Virus record (IMG/VR): IMGVR_UViG_3300002131_000090
Span: 62,001 to 126,000 of that record
Strand: one strand, 5' to 3'
Origin: a virus
Length of the DNA: 64,000 bases
Positions 7,931 to 16,362 of this stretch are shown here, piece by piece. Both the position numbers and the translations under genes were made by a program. Position 1 is the stretch's first letter; every line of letters begins with the position of its first letter. The notes beneath the pieces were generated by a model, which saw only the letters and a program-made list of their open reading frames with translations, did not search any database and was not told where the DNA came from.

Positions 7931-8856
7931 CCTAGCTTTTCTTTCATTTTTTGATAAAACACGCCGTTTCTTGAATCTAATAACGGAGTTCTAATATTAA
8001 TTCTATTTGTAGTTTTATCTCTATGGAACTCGTTCCATTCAAAGTCTCCTTGTGCAACATGTATAGTATGAGATGGGGTCAATCCAAAGTAATCACATAC
8101 TGTTGCTTGATGTTCTTTATATATGTTTGCACAATTATCTGGTGAAAATTCTTTCATTAATAGCAATCCTGCAAATATGTTAGTATGTATTCCGTGTCGC
8201 CATTCGTACTGTAGTGCTAACGGACCATGATTCCACTTACTAAAACATATTCCAGATCTCCATTGCCCAGTTTGCAATCCTTTTGTTGTACTAAATGTAA
8301 CTACCTTGATACAATCATGATCTAAAGACCAACTAAGATCGTAACATGTTCCAAACCATGCACAGTCAATTAAAACTGGAATATTTAACTTATTACAAGT
8401 TTCCATAATTTCTTCATATAGTGGATGTACTTCGCCTGTACCACTAAATGGTATACTAAGAATAACTGCATCGCCGAATTCTAACGGTCTGTCGTCAATA
8501 AAGTCATCCCAATTCCATGCATATGCATCTCTATTGTAAGGGTATTCACCTCTTAACATTCTCGGTGTCCAGTTATTTCTTGCACATTCGTAATGGAACC
8601 AATCTAAAGTTTGTGTTGCTCCTAGACTTACATATCGATGCGGAAAAGTTTCTAATCCAGTAATCTTAACAGTTTCTGAAGATTCTATCCATTTAGGATA
8701 AAATTCTAAAAATTCATCTTGTACATCGTAGTCGCCATTAAACCATCCGTTTTCCTTTATGTAGTTAGATAAAAATTTTGTACATTCGGAAACTTTAGCA
8801 GAGTTGCCAGTTTTTCCTAAATAGTCTCCATACAAGGATTCAAACTTTTTACTCAT
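7927..8856 (-). CDS. PLP-dependent aminotransferase-like protein
   Basis: 309 residues with fold-type I aminotransferase landmarks: SLGATQTL (77-84), the pyridine-nitrogen Asp164 in VLIDCAWFG, the probable Schiff-base Lys192 in TFSTTKGLQTG, and Arg200 in QWRSGICF. It is shorter than usual class I/II enzymes (about 380-400 residues) and seems to lack part of the C-terminal small domain. The start is the ATG at 8856-8854 (MSKKFESLYGDYLG) with AGGA 9 bases before it; an upstream TTG at 8883 has no ribosome site. Eight bases overlap the stop of the preceding radical-SAM gene. It may make an amino-sugar or amino-acid-derived group; the substrate is not predictable. Confidence 0.68.
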   Translation of the reverse strand: MSKKFESLYGDYLGKTGNSAKVSECTKFLSNYIKENGWFNGDYDVQDEFLEFYPKWIESSETVKITGLETFPHRYVSLGATQTLDWFHYECARNNWTPRMLRGEYPYNRDAYAWNWDDFIDDRPLEFGDAVILSIPFSGTGEVHPLYEEIMETCNKLNIPVLIDCAWFGTCYDLSWSLDHDCIKVVTFSTTKGLQTGQWRSGICFSKWNHGPLALQYEWRHGIHTNIFAGLLLMKEFSPDNCANIYKEHQATVCDYFGLTPSHTIHVAQGDFEWNEFHRDKTTNRINIRTPLLDSRNGVFYQKMKEKLG

Positions 8857-10174
8857 TCCAATATTTCCTATAATTTGGCACAATTTTTAGAAAATCTGTT
8901 TTTCTAATCTTGTCTAATGCATTCATGTAATTCTTAAACATGTTAAATAAGTATGGCTGGTTCTCTGAATCGCCTTCTTTAATAGTTTTAAGTAAAGTTT
9001 TTCTAAACTTGTATATACCTGCAGAATATGTATATGTACTCCCATCATAGGGATAAGGCATTTCATCGTCGATATCTTTTATCATATCGTATGCAGTTTG
9101 TTTCATTTCTTTAGTTAACACTTCGAGACTCAGATATTTTGGTGTTACTACTGTATTTGAAAATGTTATAGTAGCAGTATCTTTGTATTGTTGGAACCAG
9201 TTCCATGTTTGTGCAATATTAAATATATTTGGTGCCATTGTTGTATAAGCTATACACAATTCTATGTTATCAAAAGAAATAAAGTACTGAATCATTTTGT
9301 CTAAGTGATCTTGGTCATAATGTAGGCCGCCTCGACATAGTTGATACAGTTCTCCTATACCTTCAATACTAAGATAGAGTACAATCTTTTTAAATTTTGT
9401 AAGAAGTTCAAAAAATTCAGGATTTATAATTGTTGCATTAGTTGAAATGTCTAAGGTAATACGATCATTCCATCCAAATTCAATTAGCTTTTCTAATATC
9501 TTAATATTTTTATCTTCGTAAAACGGTTCGCCGCCTCTAAATGCAACAAACTGGAGATTTTTAAAATAATCCTTGTTAGAAAATAAGTTTTCTATAACTG
9601 CATCATCAATACTATAATATCCATAAGGATTTTGTTCATTTCTAAAAACTTCGCTGTGTTTCTTTTTTAACTTTTTTTCATCAGGTATCCACGCAGTGCT
9701 TACGTCTCCGTTGCAATGAATACATTTTAAATTACATTTATTTGAAGTGTTAATATCTAAATATATAAAGTCTGGTTTATCAAAGTTTTCAACCTTTGGT
9801 CTACGAATAGGATTATTAAGATTAGGATCACCACGTGTATCAGGGTAGTAGTACTTTTCTTCTAATGTATCTTGTGGTATTCTTGTAGTAAAAAATGTTT
9901 CAAAAAACTTACGTCTACTATGTCCTGCAAACTGTTCTTTTTTAACACAGTTTGAACAACCAATATTATCAGAAAAGTTAATGTGATCTTTTCTTAGGTT
10001 AGACCAGACTTCTCCGTCCCACATTTCGGATAGTGAAGATGTATTAAGATTTCCGAAGTACGGATCTCTAAATATACCGTCTGGCGCTACATTACCAAAA
10101 CTATCGATGCTTAATGCCTTCCACGGTGCAATACATAATGGCTTTGGTATAAGACCTTTCCATTTACTATCCAA
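8849..10174 (-). CDS. Twitch-type radical-SAM protein lacking CC pair
   Basis: 441 residues. The radical-SAM triad is Cys147, 151, 154 in NKCNLKCIHC, with RGGEP further on. The N-terminal domain keeps Cys14 (LCIAPWKAL) and Cys73/Cys76 (CSNC), but the region where paralogues have CC reads GNVAPDGIF, so one auxiliary-cluster ligand is missing. The barrel landmark is YLSIEGIGELYQLCRGG instead of the SIDxxxxxxxYIR form. The start is a TTG at 10174-10172, supported by a very strong Shine-Dalgarno 5 bases upstream and by an 8-base overlap with the amidinotransferase stop. It is adjacent to an amidinotransferase; a second amidinotransferase at the window edge also follows radical-SAM genes. Confidence 0.85.
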   Translation of the reverse strand: MDSKWKGLIPKPLCIAPWKALSIDSFGNVAPDGIFRDPYFGNLNTSSLSEMWDGEVWSNLRKDHINFSDNIGCSNCVKKEQFAGHSRRKFFETFFTTRIPQDTLEEKYYYPDTRGDPNLNNPIRRPKVENFDKPDFIYLDINTSNKCNLKCIHCNGDVSTAWIPDEKKLKKKHSEVFRNEQNPYGYYSIDDAVIENLFSNKDYFKNLQFVAFRGGEPFYEDKNIKILEKLIEFGWNDRITLDISTNATIINPEFFELLTKFKKIVLYLSIEGIGELYQLCRGGLHYDQDHLDKMIQYFISFDNIELCIAYTTMAPNIFNIAQTWNWFQQYKDTATITFSNTVVTPKYLSLEVLTKEMKQTAYDMIKDIDDEMPYPYDGSTYTYSAGIYKFRKTLLKTIKEGDSENQPYLFNMFKNYMNALDKIRKTDFLKIVPNYRKYWNE

Positions 10175-11225
10175 AGTAATCCTCCTTGGAACCTTCTCTA
10201 ACTAAGTCTTGGGTTACGCAATGTATACCACCGTCCCAGAAGTATTGATGTCTAAATTTCCAATAAATTGGTGTAATGCCGTGGTTTTCCATTCGACGAA
10301 ATGCGTCTTTATTAGTACCAGTACATATTACTGCTTCTTCTGATACACTTAAAACATTTACATCAAATACTGTTTCATCAACACAACCAATCCAATGTGA
10401 GAACCATTCTTCTATAAACCCTTTATAAAAACGTTGTTTACGTATTGATGTAAATTCTGTAGGAAGTTCTGTTTCGCTATCTACTTCAATAATATCCCAA
10501 TGTTTTAATTTTTCAGGGATCCATGATTTCTTCCATGTCATTAATACACCAGGTTTTAACAAGGCAATCTTACCATCGCAATGTCCGCCAACTTCAACTT
10601 GGTTAAATGTAAACTCTTCGCCTAATTCTCGTTTTAACCATTCCAAGCCTGCTGTAGTTCCTCTACCTTTTACTGTATCAACGTCACCCGGCAATGTATG
10701 AAACAAGTCCTTACCACATTTGATAATATTTGCAGCATGGAACAGTATTTGACTATTAGCTAGTGCTTCATAAGAAGTTTTTTTGTTTGGAACTTTTGCC
10801 ATTGGCATTGATAGCCAACGCATACCTCTATCATATAGTCCACGACTAATATCTTGATATGCTAAATTTTCAAACATTCTTCCCGAGTCGCCAGTGTAAT
10901 GCTCAACAATAGTTGATCCAAACACCCCTAGCACATCTCTGGGCATAAGTGGGTGATTAGGATATTCACATTGTAACCAAGGTAAGTCAATTGATTCAAT
11001 TTGAGAAAAGTTAAACAAATTGTTAGGTCTATGAACTTTAATACCCATTCCAGTTAACAATGTTACTAGGTTGTCAAGGTCTTCGGCAGTTTCTTCAAAT
11101 ACTCGTTTTAACAAATCACGGGCTTCTGGATCAGGGATGTTATCAAAGTTGTCAGGGCTAAATGCACTTCCGACAATAACTTCTTTTAAAGGCTGAAATT
11201 CTGTATATGTTGCAGGGCTATTCAA
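10167..11225 (-). CDS. Amidinotransferase (AGAT-like)
   Basis: 352 residues from the TTG at 11225-11223; an ATG at 11240 is also in frame but has no ribosome site, whereas GGAGAG lies 7 bases before the TTG and TTGA overlaps the upstream stop. Family landmarks: MPRDVLGVFG near 94-103, FHAANII (His163), GGHCDGKI (His215, HxD), and DGGIHCVTQD with the catalytic Cys336 near the C-terminus. In arginine:glycine amidinotransferases the triad is Cys-His-Asp; the Asp position (FDAAD in human AGAT, recalled) is His here, as in the paralogue at 1-785. The expected reaction is transfer of the amidino group from arginine to an amine through a Cys-amidino intermediate. Flanked on both sides by radical-SAM genes. 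Acceptor unknown. Confidence 0.84.
   Translation of the reverse strand: MNSPATYTEFQPLKEVIVGSAFSPDNFDNIPDPEARDLLKRVFEETAEDLDNLVTLLTGMGIKVHRPNNLFNFSQIESIDLPWLQCEYPNHPLMPRDVLGVFGSTIVEHYTGDSGRMFENLAYQDISRGLYDRGMRWLSMPMAKVPNKKTSYEALANSQILFHAANIIKCGKDLFHTLPGDVDTVKGRGTTAGLEWLKRELGEEFTFNQVEVGGHCDGKIALLKPGVLMTWKKSWIPEKLKHWDIIEVDSETELPTEFTSIRKQRFYKGFIEEWFSHWIGCVDETVFDVNVLSVSEEAVICTGTNKDAFRRMENHGITPIYWKFRHQYFWDGGIHCVTQDLVREGSKEDYFG
10180..10187 (-). promoter_or_regulatory. Strong Shine-Dalgarno for a TTG start
   Basis: AAGGAGGA on the minus strand, 5 bases before TTG at 10174-10172. It is the most complete anti-16S match noticed among the gene starts examined, and it decides for a non-ATG start. It lies inside the last codons of the amidinotransferase gene. 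Confidence 0.7.
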
Positions 11226-12307
11226 TTTATTTCTCTCCATCTGTAACCAAGTACGCTACTGTCTTGTTTTCTGTGCTTGTCTAGTATTTTAAAATAGTTA
11301 TAAACACTAGTAAGATTTTCTATATTTCCTGGTTTTTCTACTATGTTTTTAATTTTTCTTGCAGGTTGATAGGTTTCGCATAATTTGTAAAATATGTCTT
11401 TAGAATAACTATTGCAATGAGACGGATTCATAAACCCGGGCGTAATAGTAGTATTCATTAAATGATCAAGACTTTCTTCTTCGGCCCATCTGCACAAGTT
11501 AGGTAACGTATGTAAATTATAACACGAAACTGTAGTAAAGCAACTGATTTTTTTAGCTATTGTCTTGATTTCTTTAATATTTTTTTCTATCTTTGACCAT
11601 TTGCTAGGCCAGCGTATATATTCATTTATCTCTTTATAACCGTCAATACTTAAATCAACATTAACTTTAAAATTTGAAAGTTTCTCTGTTAGTTTTTTTG
11701 GCCAATTATTTGCATTAGTTGTTAAACGTATAGTAGCTTTACTATTGTTTTTTATCAATACGTCAAGAAAGTCAACAAGATAGTTAGAAACTGTTGGTTC
11801 TCCTCCAGTAAAACGTATTTCGTCTCTGTCGCTCATAAACTCAGCTACTTCGGATAATAATTTAGGATCGTCGTACCAATTGCTGTTGTTGCTGTTGCTG
11901 TTGAACAAGGATCTGTTGTTGATAAACTCGTGATCTGCTGTATTTTTTAATGTTCTAATTTCTAAATCAATTAAACTGCTATTAGTAGGACTACACATCA
12001 TACATGCAAGATTACATAAGTTACCAAACTTTACTTCTGCATCTCTTTTGTTAGAGTACTTGTTTATACCAGTGTAACGTAAACTTTCAACGTTGTTTTC
12101 TTCTTCAAATTTACAATCAGCACAGCCAGACGGCCATTCGTTATTATCTAACGTATCCTCTATGGTTTTTACCCATGCACTGTTTGTATATTGAGATATA
12201 TTATCAGTTACATTATATGAATTTCCAGTATTTCTCCAACTACAGCAAGGCCTTAAATCACCATTAACGTCCATACTTACATGATTTTTAAGCCAATTGC
12301 ATTTCAT
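11222..12307 (-). CDS. Twitch-domain radical-SAM protein
   Basis: 361 residues. N-terminal cysteines Cys3, Cys21-Cys22 (RPCCSW) and Cys62/Cys65 (CADC) form the presumed auxiliary site; the radical-SAM triad is Cys98, 102, 105 in FGNLCNLACMMC; TGGEP and DLSIDGYKEINEYIRWP follow. The N-terminus is shorter than in paralogues, with the first Cys at position 3 (MKCNW in place of xFCxLPW). A run of asparagine/serine codons (NSNSNNSNW, near 11880-11905) makes a small GTTGCT-like simple repeat in the DNA. The start overlaps the upstream stop as TAATG. Member of the four-gene radical-SAM run 11222-16308. Confidence 0.87.
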   Translation of the reverse strand: MKCNWLKNHVSMDVNGDLRPCCSWRNTGNSYNVTDNISQYTNSAWVKTIEDTLDNNEWPSGCADCKFEEENNVESLRYTGINKYSNKRDAEVKFGNLCNLACMMCSPTNSSLIDLEIRTLKNTADHEFINNRSLFNSNSNNSNWYDDPKLLSEVAEFMSDRDEIRFTGGEPTVSNYLVDFLDVLIKNNSKATIRLTTNANNWPKKLTEKLSNFKVNVDLSIDGYKEINEYIRWPSKWSKIEKNIKEIKTIAKKISCFTTVSCYNLHTLPNLCRWAEEESLDHLMNTTITPGFMNPSHCNSYSKDIFYKLCETYQPARKIKNIVEKPGNIENLTSVYNYFKILDKHRKQDSSVLGYRWREIN

Positions 12308-13515
12308 TAATACATCTCCACTGGTATAATTTTAGTTAAATCTTTTTTTGTAAACTTGTCTAAAGATTTCATTTTAATTAAAAATTCTTTCCAGAATTCA
12401 TTATTTGATTCTTCTGACAATATATGATCAATTATTCGTTTCTTTCCTTCGTTTGATAGTTGCATATTTTTAATCTTATCTATATATAAATCTTTTAAGT
12501 TTGCTGGCATATATGCTAAATTTAGATACTTAGGATATCTAACAAGATCTATGCTTTTTTGATTAAAGTTTTTAGTGTTTATATCGCTTGACATCCAGTT
12601 GGATAATTTATCAAAATGCCAAGTAGTTAATACATTTAAAACAGTATGTATTCCAAATATTAAGTTAGTATTATACAATAAGTTTAATGAATAATACCAT
12701 TCTATATTTTTTTCAATAGTTTTCCAATTACTAAGTGTTCTAGCATAATCATTAACTTCTCCGTAGCCGTCAATACTAAAAATTATATTAACTGTTCCAA
12801 TTTTTTTCCAAATTTCAATTACTTCCAACGGAGGACGTTTTGTAACGTTAGTATGATATATTATTTCTAAAGATTCTAAATTAGGATGTACTCGTTCGAG
12901 CTCTTTTAAAAATCCTACATGCTCTACAGACATCATAGGTTCGCCGCCAAGAATTTTTATTAATGTTAATTTTGATAAATCTATTTCTGTAAAATCGTAT
13001 TGATTCATGCTTATAACATTTGTCTTTGCTTTTCCATTAGCATTAATAGTTTCTCTTGGAACTATATGTTCGTCTCGTATGTTATCTACATAAAAAGTTT
13101 TATTATATAGATTTGCCCAACTAGAACTATCAACTATAGTACACATTCTACAAGCTAGATTGCAAAGATTACTAAAAACAATTTCTAAATACTCTAATTC
13201 AAATTTTTCAACATTAACTGTATTAGCAAACTGCTTATTAAATAGTTGACGCATACTTTCTTTACCGGCAGCTTCCTCGTTCCAACATTTAATGCATCCG
13301 GGAAGTTTTTCTCCATTTTGCATTTTTTGTTGTAGAAGTTTGATATAGTTTTCGTCTTTAATTGCCTCGTGCGGTGGTTGAAAGATGTTATACTCGTTAT
13401 TCTCGTCTTTTCCAATAAAGAATCTGCAACATGGAGTAACAATTGGACCGTCTGGATGAGTGCCTAGTGCAACGTGTTTCCACAATAAAGAACACGCATT
13501 TGGATGTAACGTCAA
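12307..13515 (-). CDS. Twitch-domain radical-SAM protein
   Basis: 402 residues. Cys8, Cys29-Cys30 (TPCCRFF) and Cys74/Cys77 (CIKC) in the twitch segment; Cys118, 122, 125 in FSNLCNLACRMC for the SAM cluster; LGGEP and FSIDGYGEVNDYAR in the barrel. Translation appears to begin with TTG at 13515-13513, sharing a TTGA overlap with the stop of the preceding gene, the same arrangement as at the amidinotransferase gene. Ends in EMY with TAATG into the next gene. Likely works on the same class of substrate as its neighbours; whether the array members act sequentially is unknown. Confidence 0.87.
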   Translation of the reverse strand: MTLHPNACSLLWKHVALGTHPDGPIVTPCCRFFIGKDENNEYNIFQPPHEAIKDENYIKLLQQKMQNGEKLPGCIKCWNEEAAGKESMRQLFNKQFANTVNVEKFELEYLEIVFSNLCNLACRMCTIVDSSSWANLYNKTFYVDNIRDEHIVPRETINANGKAKTNVISMNQYDFTEIDLSKLTLIKILGGEPMMSVEHVGFLKELERVHPNLESLEIIYHTNVTKRPPLEVIEIWKKIGTVNIIFSIDGYGEVNDYARTLSNWKTIEKNIEWYYSLNLLYNTNLIFGIHTVLNVLTTWHFDKLSNWMSSDINTKNFNQKSIDLVRYPKYLNLAYMPANLKDLYIDKIKNMQLSNEGKKRIIDHILSEESNNEFWKEFLIKMKSLDKFTKKDLTKIIPVEMY

Positions 13516-14915
13516 TTAAAAATTCCTTTCATTTCAGGAAATGTTTCAGCAAATGTAATTCCTCTTTGCTTATCGCACAACTCTAGAAATTCCTTCATCT
13601 CAGGTAAACGTACACTCCAGTCTTCTGATTCCATAAACTGTAACATACCCATTAACCTATCTACGCCGTAACTAGCAGCTCTCCATGTTTCAAAATCAAC
13701 CTTGCCTTTATGCCAGCTAGGAATTCCTTTTTCCCAATTAGCTTCCCACCACGGTATAAATTCTTCATACTTTTTACGGCATTCTTCTTTAAACCATTTA
13801 GGAAGTACTTTGACATTAAGATGTGGAGGATGGTAAACAAAGTGATAGTTTACCCCGCCTGCGCCAAAAGGCCACATATTAATTTTCTTAAAGCCTTGTT
13901 CTAATTTCCATTTAATAAGATCGGGTATGTAATATATGTTTAGTGCTTGTACTGCACATGCAATTGTGATTTCAGTATTGTTTGGAGTTTGCGTGTCTAG
14001 TATATGAAATACTTCTTCCATACGGTTCCATTTACTAGGATAACGAATGTAATCGTTCATTTGCTCAATGCTGTCTATTGAATAATGGAAACGTACTAAT
14101 TTAAAATGACTCCATAACTCGAATAAATCTTCTCTCCATTCAACACCGTTTGAGTTGTAACGTATTTCTAAGTCTTTTGCATAACCCATCTTAATGGCAT
14201 ATTCAAGTATTTCGTAATGTTCTTCAATAATAAGACTTTCACCGCCAGCAAAGTAAATTTGTTGCATACTGGGCATCTGTTCGTAAAATTGTTTCCAAAA
14301 TGTAGGATTTTGCTTATGCCAGTTGTAACTACTGCCGTTGTAACTGCCTTTGTTTTCCCATTGCATTGTTTCTTTAAGAGATTCATTTTTTACAGCAGGA
14401 AAGATTGATTTGTAATCTTTAATCCAACCGCTACTATCATGCGGTGAACACATTACACAAGCTAACTGACACTTTGTGCCAAAACGTAAATCAATGTATG
14501 CTAGTTGTGGCGGAACGCGGCCGTCTTCCTTTGTGTCTGCAAGTATTTTATCAACATCAACACGCTGACTCCAATATTCTGTTTCCCACATACGTTTACT
14601 ATTATGCCCTGCTGCTTCTTCTTTATAACATTTTATACAGCTAGGCGGCTTTTCTCCTGCAAGCATTTGCTTACGCACATTCCTCATATATGTGCTGTTC
14701 CATGCTGTTTCAAAGTCGCTAACATTTAAATTGCTAGGTTTACCATCTTCTGTTTTAAGAATACCAACTTGTCCTCCGTGTACTTTATCATTTGTTGCAC
14801 CAACACTGCTTGCATTAGCTGTACAACATACACGCATACTACCATCTGGGCGTGTACTTAGATGTACCCAAGGCAATAAGCAAAACGTATCAGATGGCAT
14901 CTTTTTATCAGTCAT
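13512..14915 (-). CDS. Twitch-domain radical-SAM protein
   Basis: 467 residues from the ATG at 14915-14913. This start was chosen because GAAGG lies 7 bases upstream and it puts FCLLPW at residue 11, as in paralogues. An in-frame extension back to 14999 (28 very basic residues, KRKKLKKRK) or 15035 is possible; the 14999 ATG would overlap the upstream stop. Motifs: Cys12, Cys30-Cys31 (RVCC), Cys93/Cys96 (CIKC), radical-SAM Cys149, 153, 156 in FGTKCQLACVMC, AGGES in place of GGEP, and YSIDSIEQMNDYIRYP. It is the longest of the CC-type group, with an aromatic-rich insertion (KINMWPFGAGGVNYHF). Confidence 0.86.
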   Translation of the reverse strand: MTDKKMPSDTFCLLPWVHLSTRPDGSMRVCCTANASSVGATNDKVHGGQVGILKTEDGKPSNLNVSDFETAWNSTYMRNVRKQMLAGEKPPSCIKCYKEEAAGHNSKRMWETEYWSQRVDVDKILADTKEDGRVPPQLAYIDLRFGTKCQLACVMCSPHDSSGWIKDYKSIFPAVKNESLKETMQWENKGSYNGSSYNWHKQNPTFWKQFYEQMPSMQQIYFAGGESLIIEEHYEILEYAIKMGYAKDLEIRYNSNGVEWREDLFELWSHFKLVRFHYSIDSIEQMNDYIRYPSKWNRMEEVFHILDTQTPNNTEITIACAVQALNIYYIPDLIKWKLEQGFKKINMWPFGAGGVNYHFVYHPPHLNVKVLPKWFKEECRKKYEEFIPWWEANWEKGIPSWHKGKVDFETWRAASYGVDRLMGMLQFMESEDWSVRLPEMKEFLELCDKQRGITFAETFPEMKGIFN

Positions 14916-14988
14916 TTGTCGGCCTTCTATCTTTCTTTTCTTTAATTTTTTTCTCTTGTATGCTTGCTTTGTTGCAACTTTAAACAAC

Positions 14989-16308
14989 TTATAATCCATC
15001 GTACCAGTAATCGGACAATTCTGGAAAATAGTCAAATATATTGTTATTGTTTATTCTATCGCACATATTGAAAAAATTACAAACGTTTTTTGTAAGTTTA
15101 GGATTGTTGTAATCTGAATTTTTTAAAAAGTTATAACAATTAGTTGCATGATGAAGATAGTCTTCAACAAAATAACGGTCAGTTGAATAATCACCAACAT
15201 GTGCTATTGTCCATTCGATATCAGCTAATGCCTTTAATTTTAAGTCATCAGGTAAATGGATTGACGAAGTAGGATTTTTAAGTACTAAACTTGAATGAAA
15301 ACCAAGATCGTTCTCTATCCAGTCAAACATTATGTCTTTCCATCGCAAGGCAGAAAACATATTAAATGTTACAGTTCCAACTATATATCTTCTACTTTTA
15401 CCTTTAAAATAATGACTAAATTTTTTAATATTATCTGTTAGAAGTTCTATGTTACCTTCGGCTCTAAAATAATTATATGTCAAAAAAGATGTATCAATAC
15501 TTACACGTACTATTAATTTATTAAACTTATCCCAGTATTCAAAATATTTTTCGATGTTGTTAATGTTGAAATTTGAATTATAATCAAGATCTTGTTTATA
15601 TGAAGTTTTAGATGTATTAACTAGATAGTCTAGCCATTCTGTATGTTCAGGGGCTAATAATGGCTCGCCACCGGAAAATTGTATTAACTTAGTTGAACTT
15701 AAAAGTTCTTTTATATCTTCTTTATATTTAGATTTACTAGTCAAACCGTTTTTAAAATGATTATTAAAATTGTCAAACGGCACATCAGTGTCACCGTTTT
15801 CAATTCCTACTACATGATCGTATATGTCAAAGTTTTCTTTGACTGATAGTTTTTCAATCCACTTAGTAGACGAATCAGGCCCGCAGTGCATACATCTTAG
15901 ATTACATAATAGACTCGGTCTCATTTCAATACGCACAAAATTTTCAATTTTAGCAGTCAATGGATCTTGTTTAATTCTTGAAATTAATGTATCTTTTTCT
16001 TTTTCATCAAGTCTAAGATTATAATCTTTAAAAAAATCCATTCTTGGAGATATAGCGTTATGCGATTCAGCATACCAACAAGACTGGCAGTTTTTATGCT
16101 GTTTTCCTGTATACAATGCATCTCTTATTTCTTTTGCTTTGTCACTATTAAACACATCAATAAATCGTTCTTCTTTCCAGTTACCTATGTTTTGTTGACC
16201 GCGATAACATGTTCTAACATCGCCTACTTGATCAAGGTCGGTTCCAATATACGGAGCAAAACAAAAGGTTTCAGGATTTAATCCAAGTTTTTTTAATTGT
16301 TGTTTCAT
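14989..16308 (-). CDS. Twitch-type radical-SAM protein (CY variant)
   Basis: 439 residues. N-terminal Cys16 (TFCFAPY), Cys34 followed by Tyr (RTCYRG) instead of a CC pair, and Cys74/Cys77 (CQSC) still give four possible auxiliary ligands. The radical-SAM triad is Cys135, 139, 142 in SLLCNLRCMHC; SGGEP follows; the barrel landmark is RVSIDTSFLTYNYFR. A NATAAATA box lies 7 bases before the ATG and a tail remnant of another radical-SAM gene just before that, so this gene starts a transcriptional or recombinational unit. No clear Shine-Dalgarno before the ATG. Confidence 0.85.
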   Translation of the reverse strand: MKQQLKKLGLNPETFCFAPYIGTDLDQVGDVRTCYRGQQNIGNWKEERFIDVFNSDKAKEIRDALYTGKQHKNCQSCWYAESHNAISPRMDFFKDYNLRLDEKEKDTLISRIKQDPLTAKIENFVRIEMRPSLLCNLRCMHCGPDSSTKWIEKLSVKENFDIYDHVVGIENGDTDVPFDNFNNHFKNGLTSKSKYKEDIKELLSSTKLIQFSGGEPLLAPEHTEWLDYLVNTSKTSYKQDLDYNSNFNINNIEKYFEYWDKFNKLIVRVSIDTSFLTYNYFRAEGNIELLTDNIKKFSHYFKGKSRRYIVGTVTFNMFSALRWKDIMFDWIENDLGFHSSLVLKNPTSSIHLPDDLKLKALADIEWTIAHVGDYSTDRYFVEDYLHHATNCYNFLKNSDYNNPKLTKNVCNFFNMCDRINNNNIFDYFPELSDYWYDGL

Positions 16309-16315
16309 TATTATG

Positions 16316-16323
16316 TATTTATT
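16316..16323 (-). promoter_or_regulatory. Possible late-type promoter box
   Basis: AATAAATA on the minus strand, 7 bases upstream of the ATG at 16308. It matches the NATAAATA box of T4-like late promoters, but the distance implies an almost leaderless transcript, so the assignment is tentative. Confidence 0.3.
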
Positions 16324-16329
16324 GACACT

Positions 16330-16362
16330 TTATATAAACTGCGCACTAAATGGATCAAACTC
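16330..16362 (-). pseudogene. Remnant of a SPASM radical-SAM 3' end (tail copy 3)
   Basis: Read in the frame ending at TAA 16332-16330, this gives EFDPFSAQFI and stop. The protein of 18843-19910 ends EFDPFGEQFK and stop at the same position; 25 of 33 bases agree including 15 consecutive ones (TTTGATCCATTT core). It overlaps the last codons of the FkbM methyltransferase gene in another frame. It is too short to be a gene; I read it as the leftover 3' tail of a paralogue. The match is shorter than in the other two cases, hence lower confidence. Confidence 0.5.

Noticed and set aside
11880-11905. GTTGCT-like microsatellite
   Set aside because: Encodes an Asn/Ser loop in the radical-SAM protein; too short for a meaningful tandem repeat.
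14916-14988. Basic 28-codon extension or a further gene remnant before the 13512-14915 gene
   Set aside because: No match to any gene 3' end in the window and no ribosome site at its start; treated as a possible N-terminal extension only.
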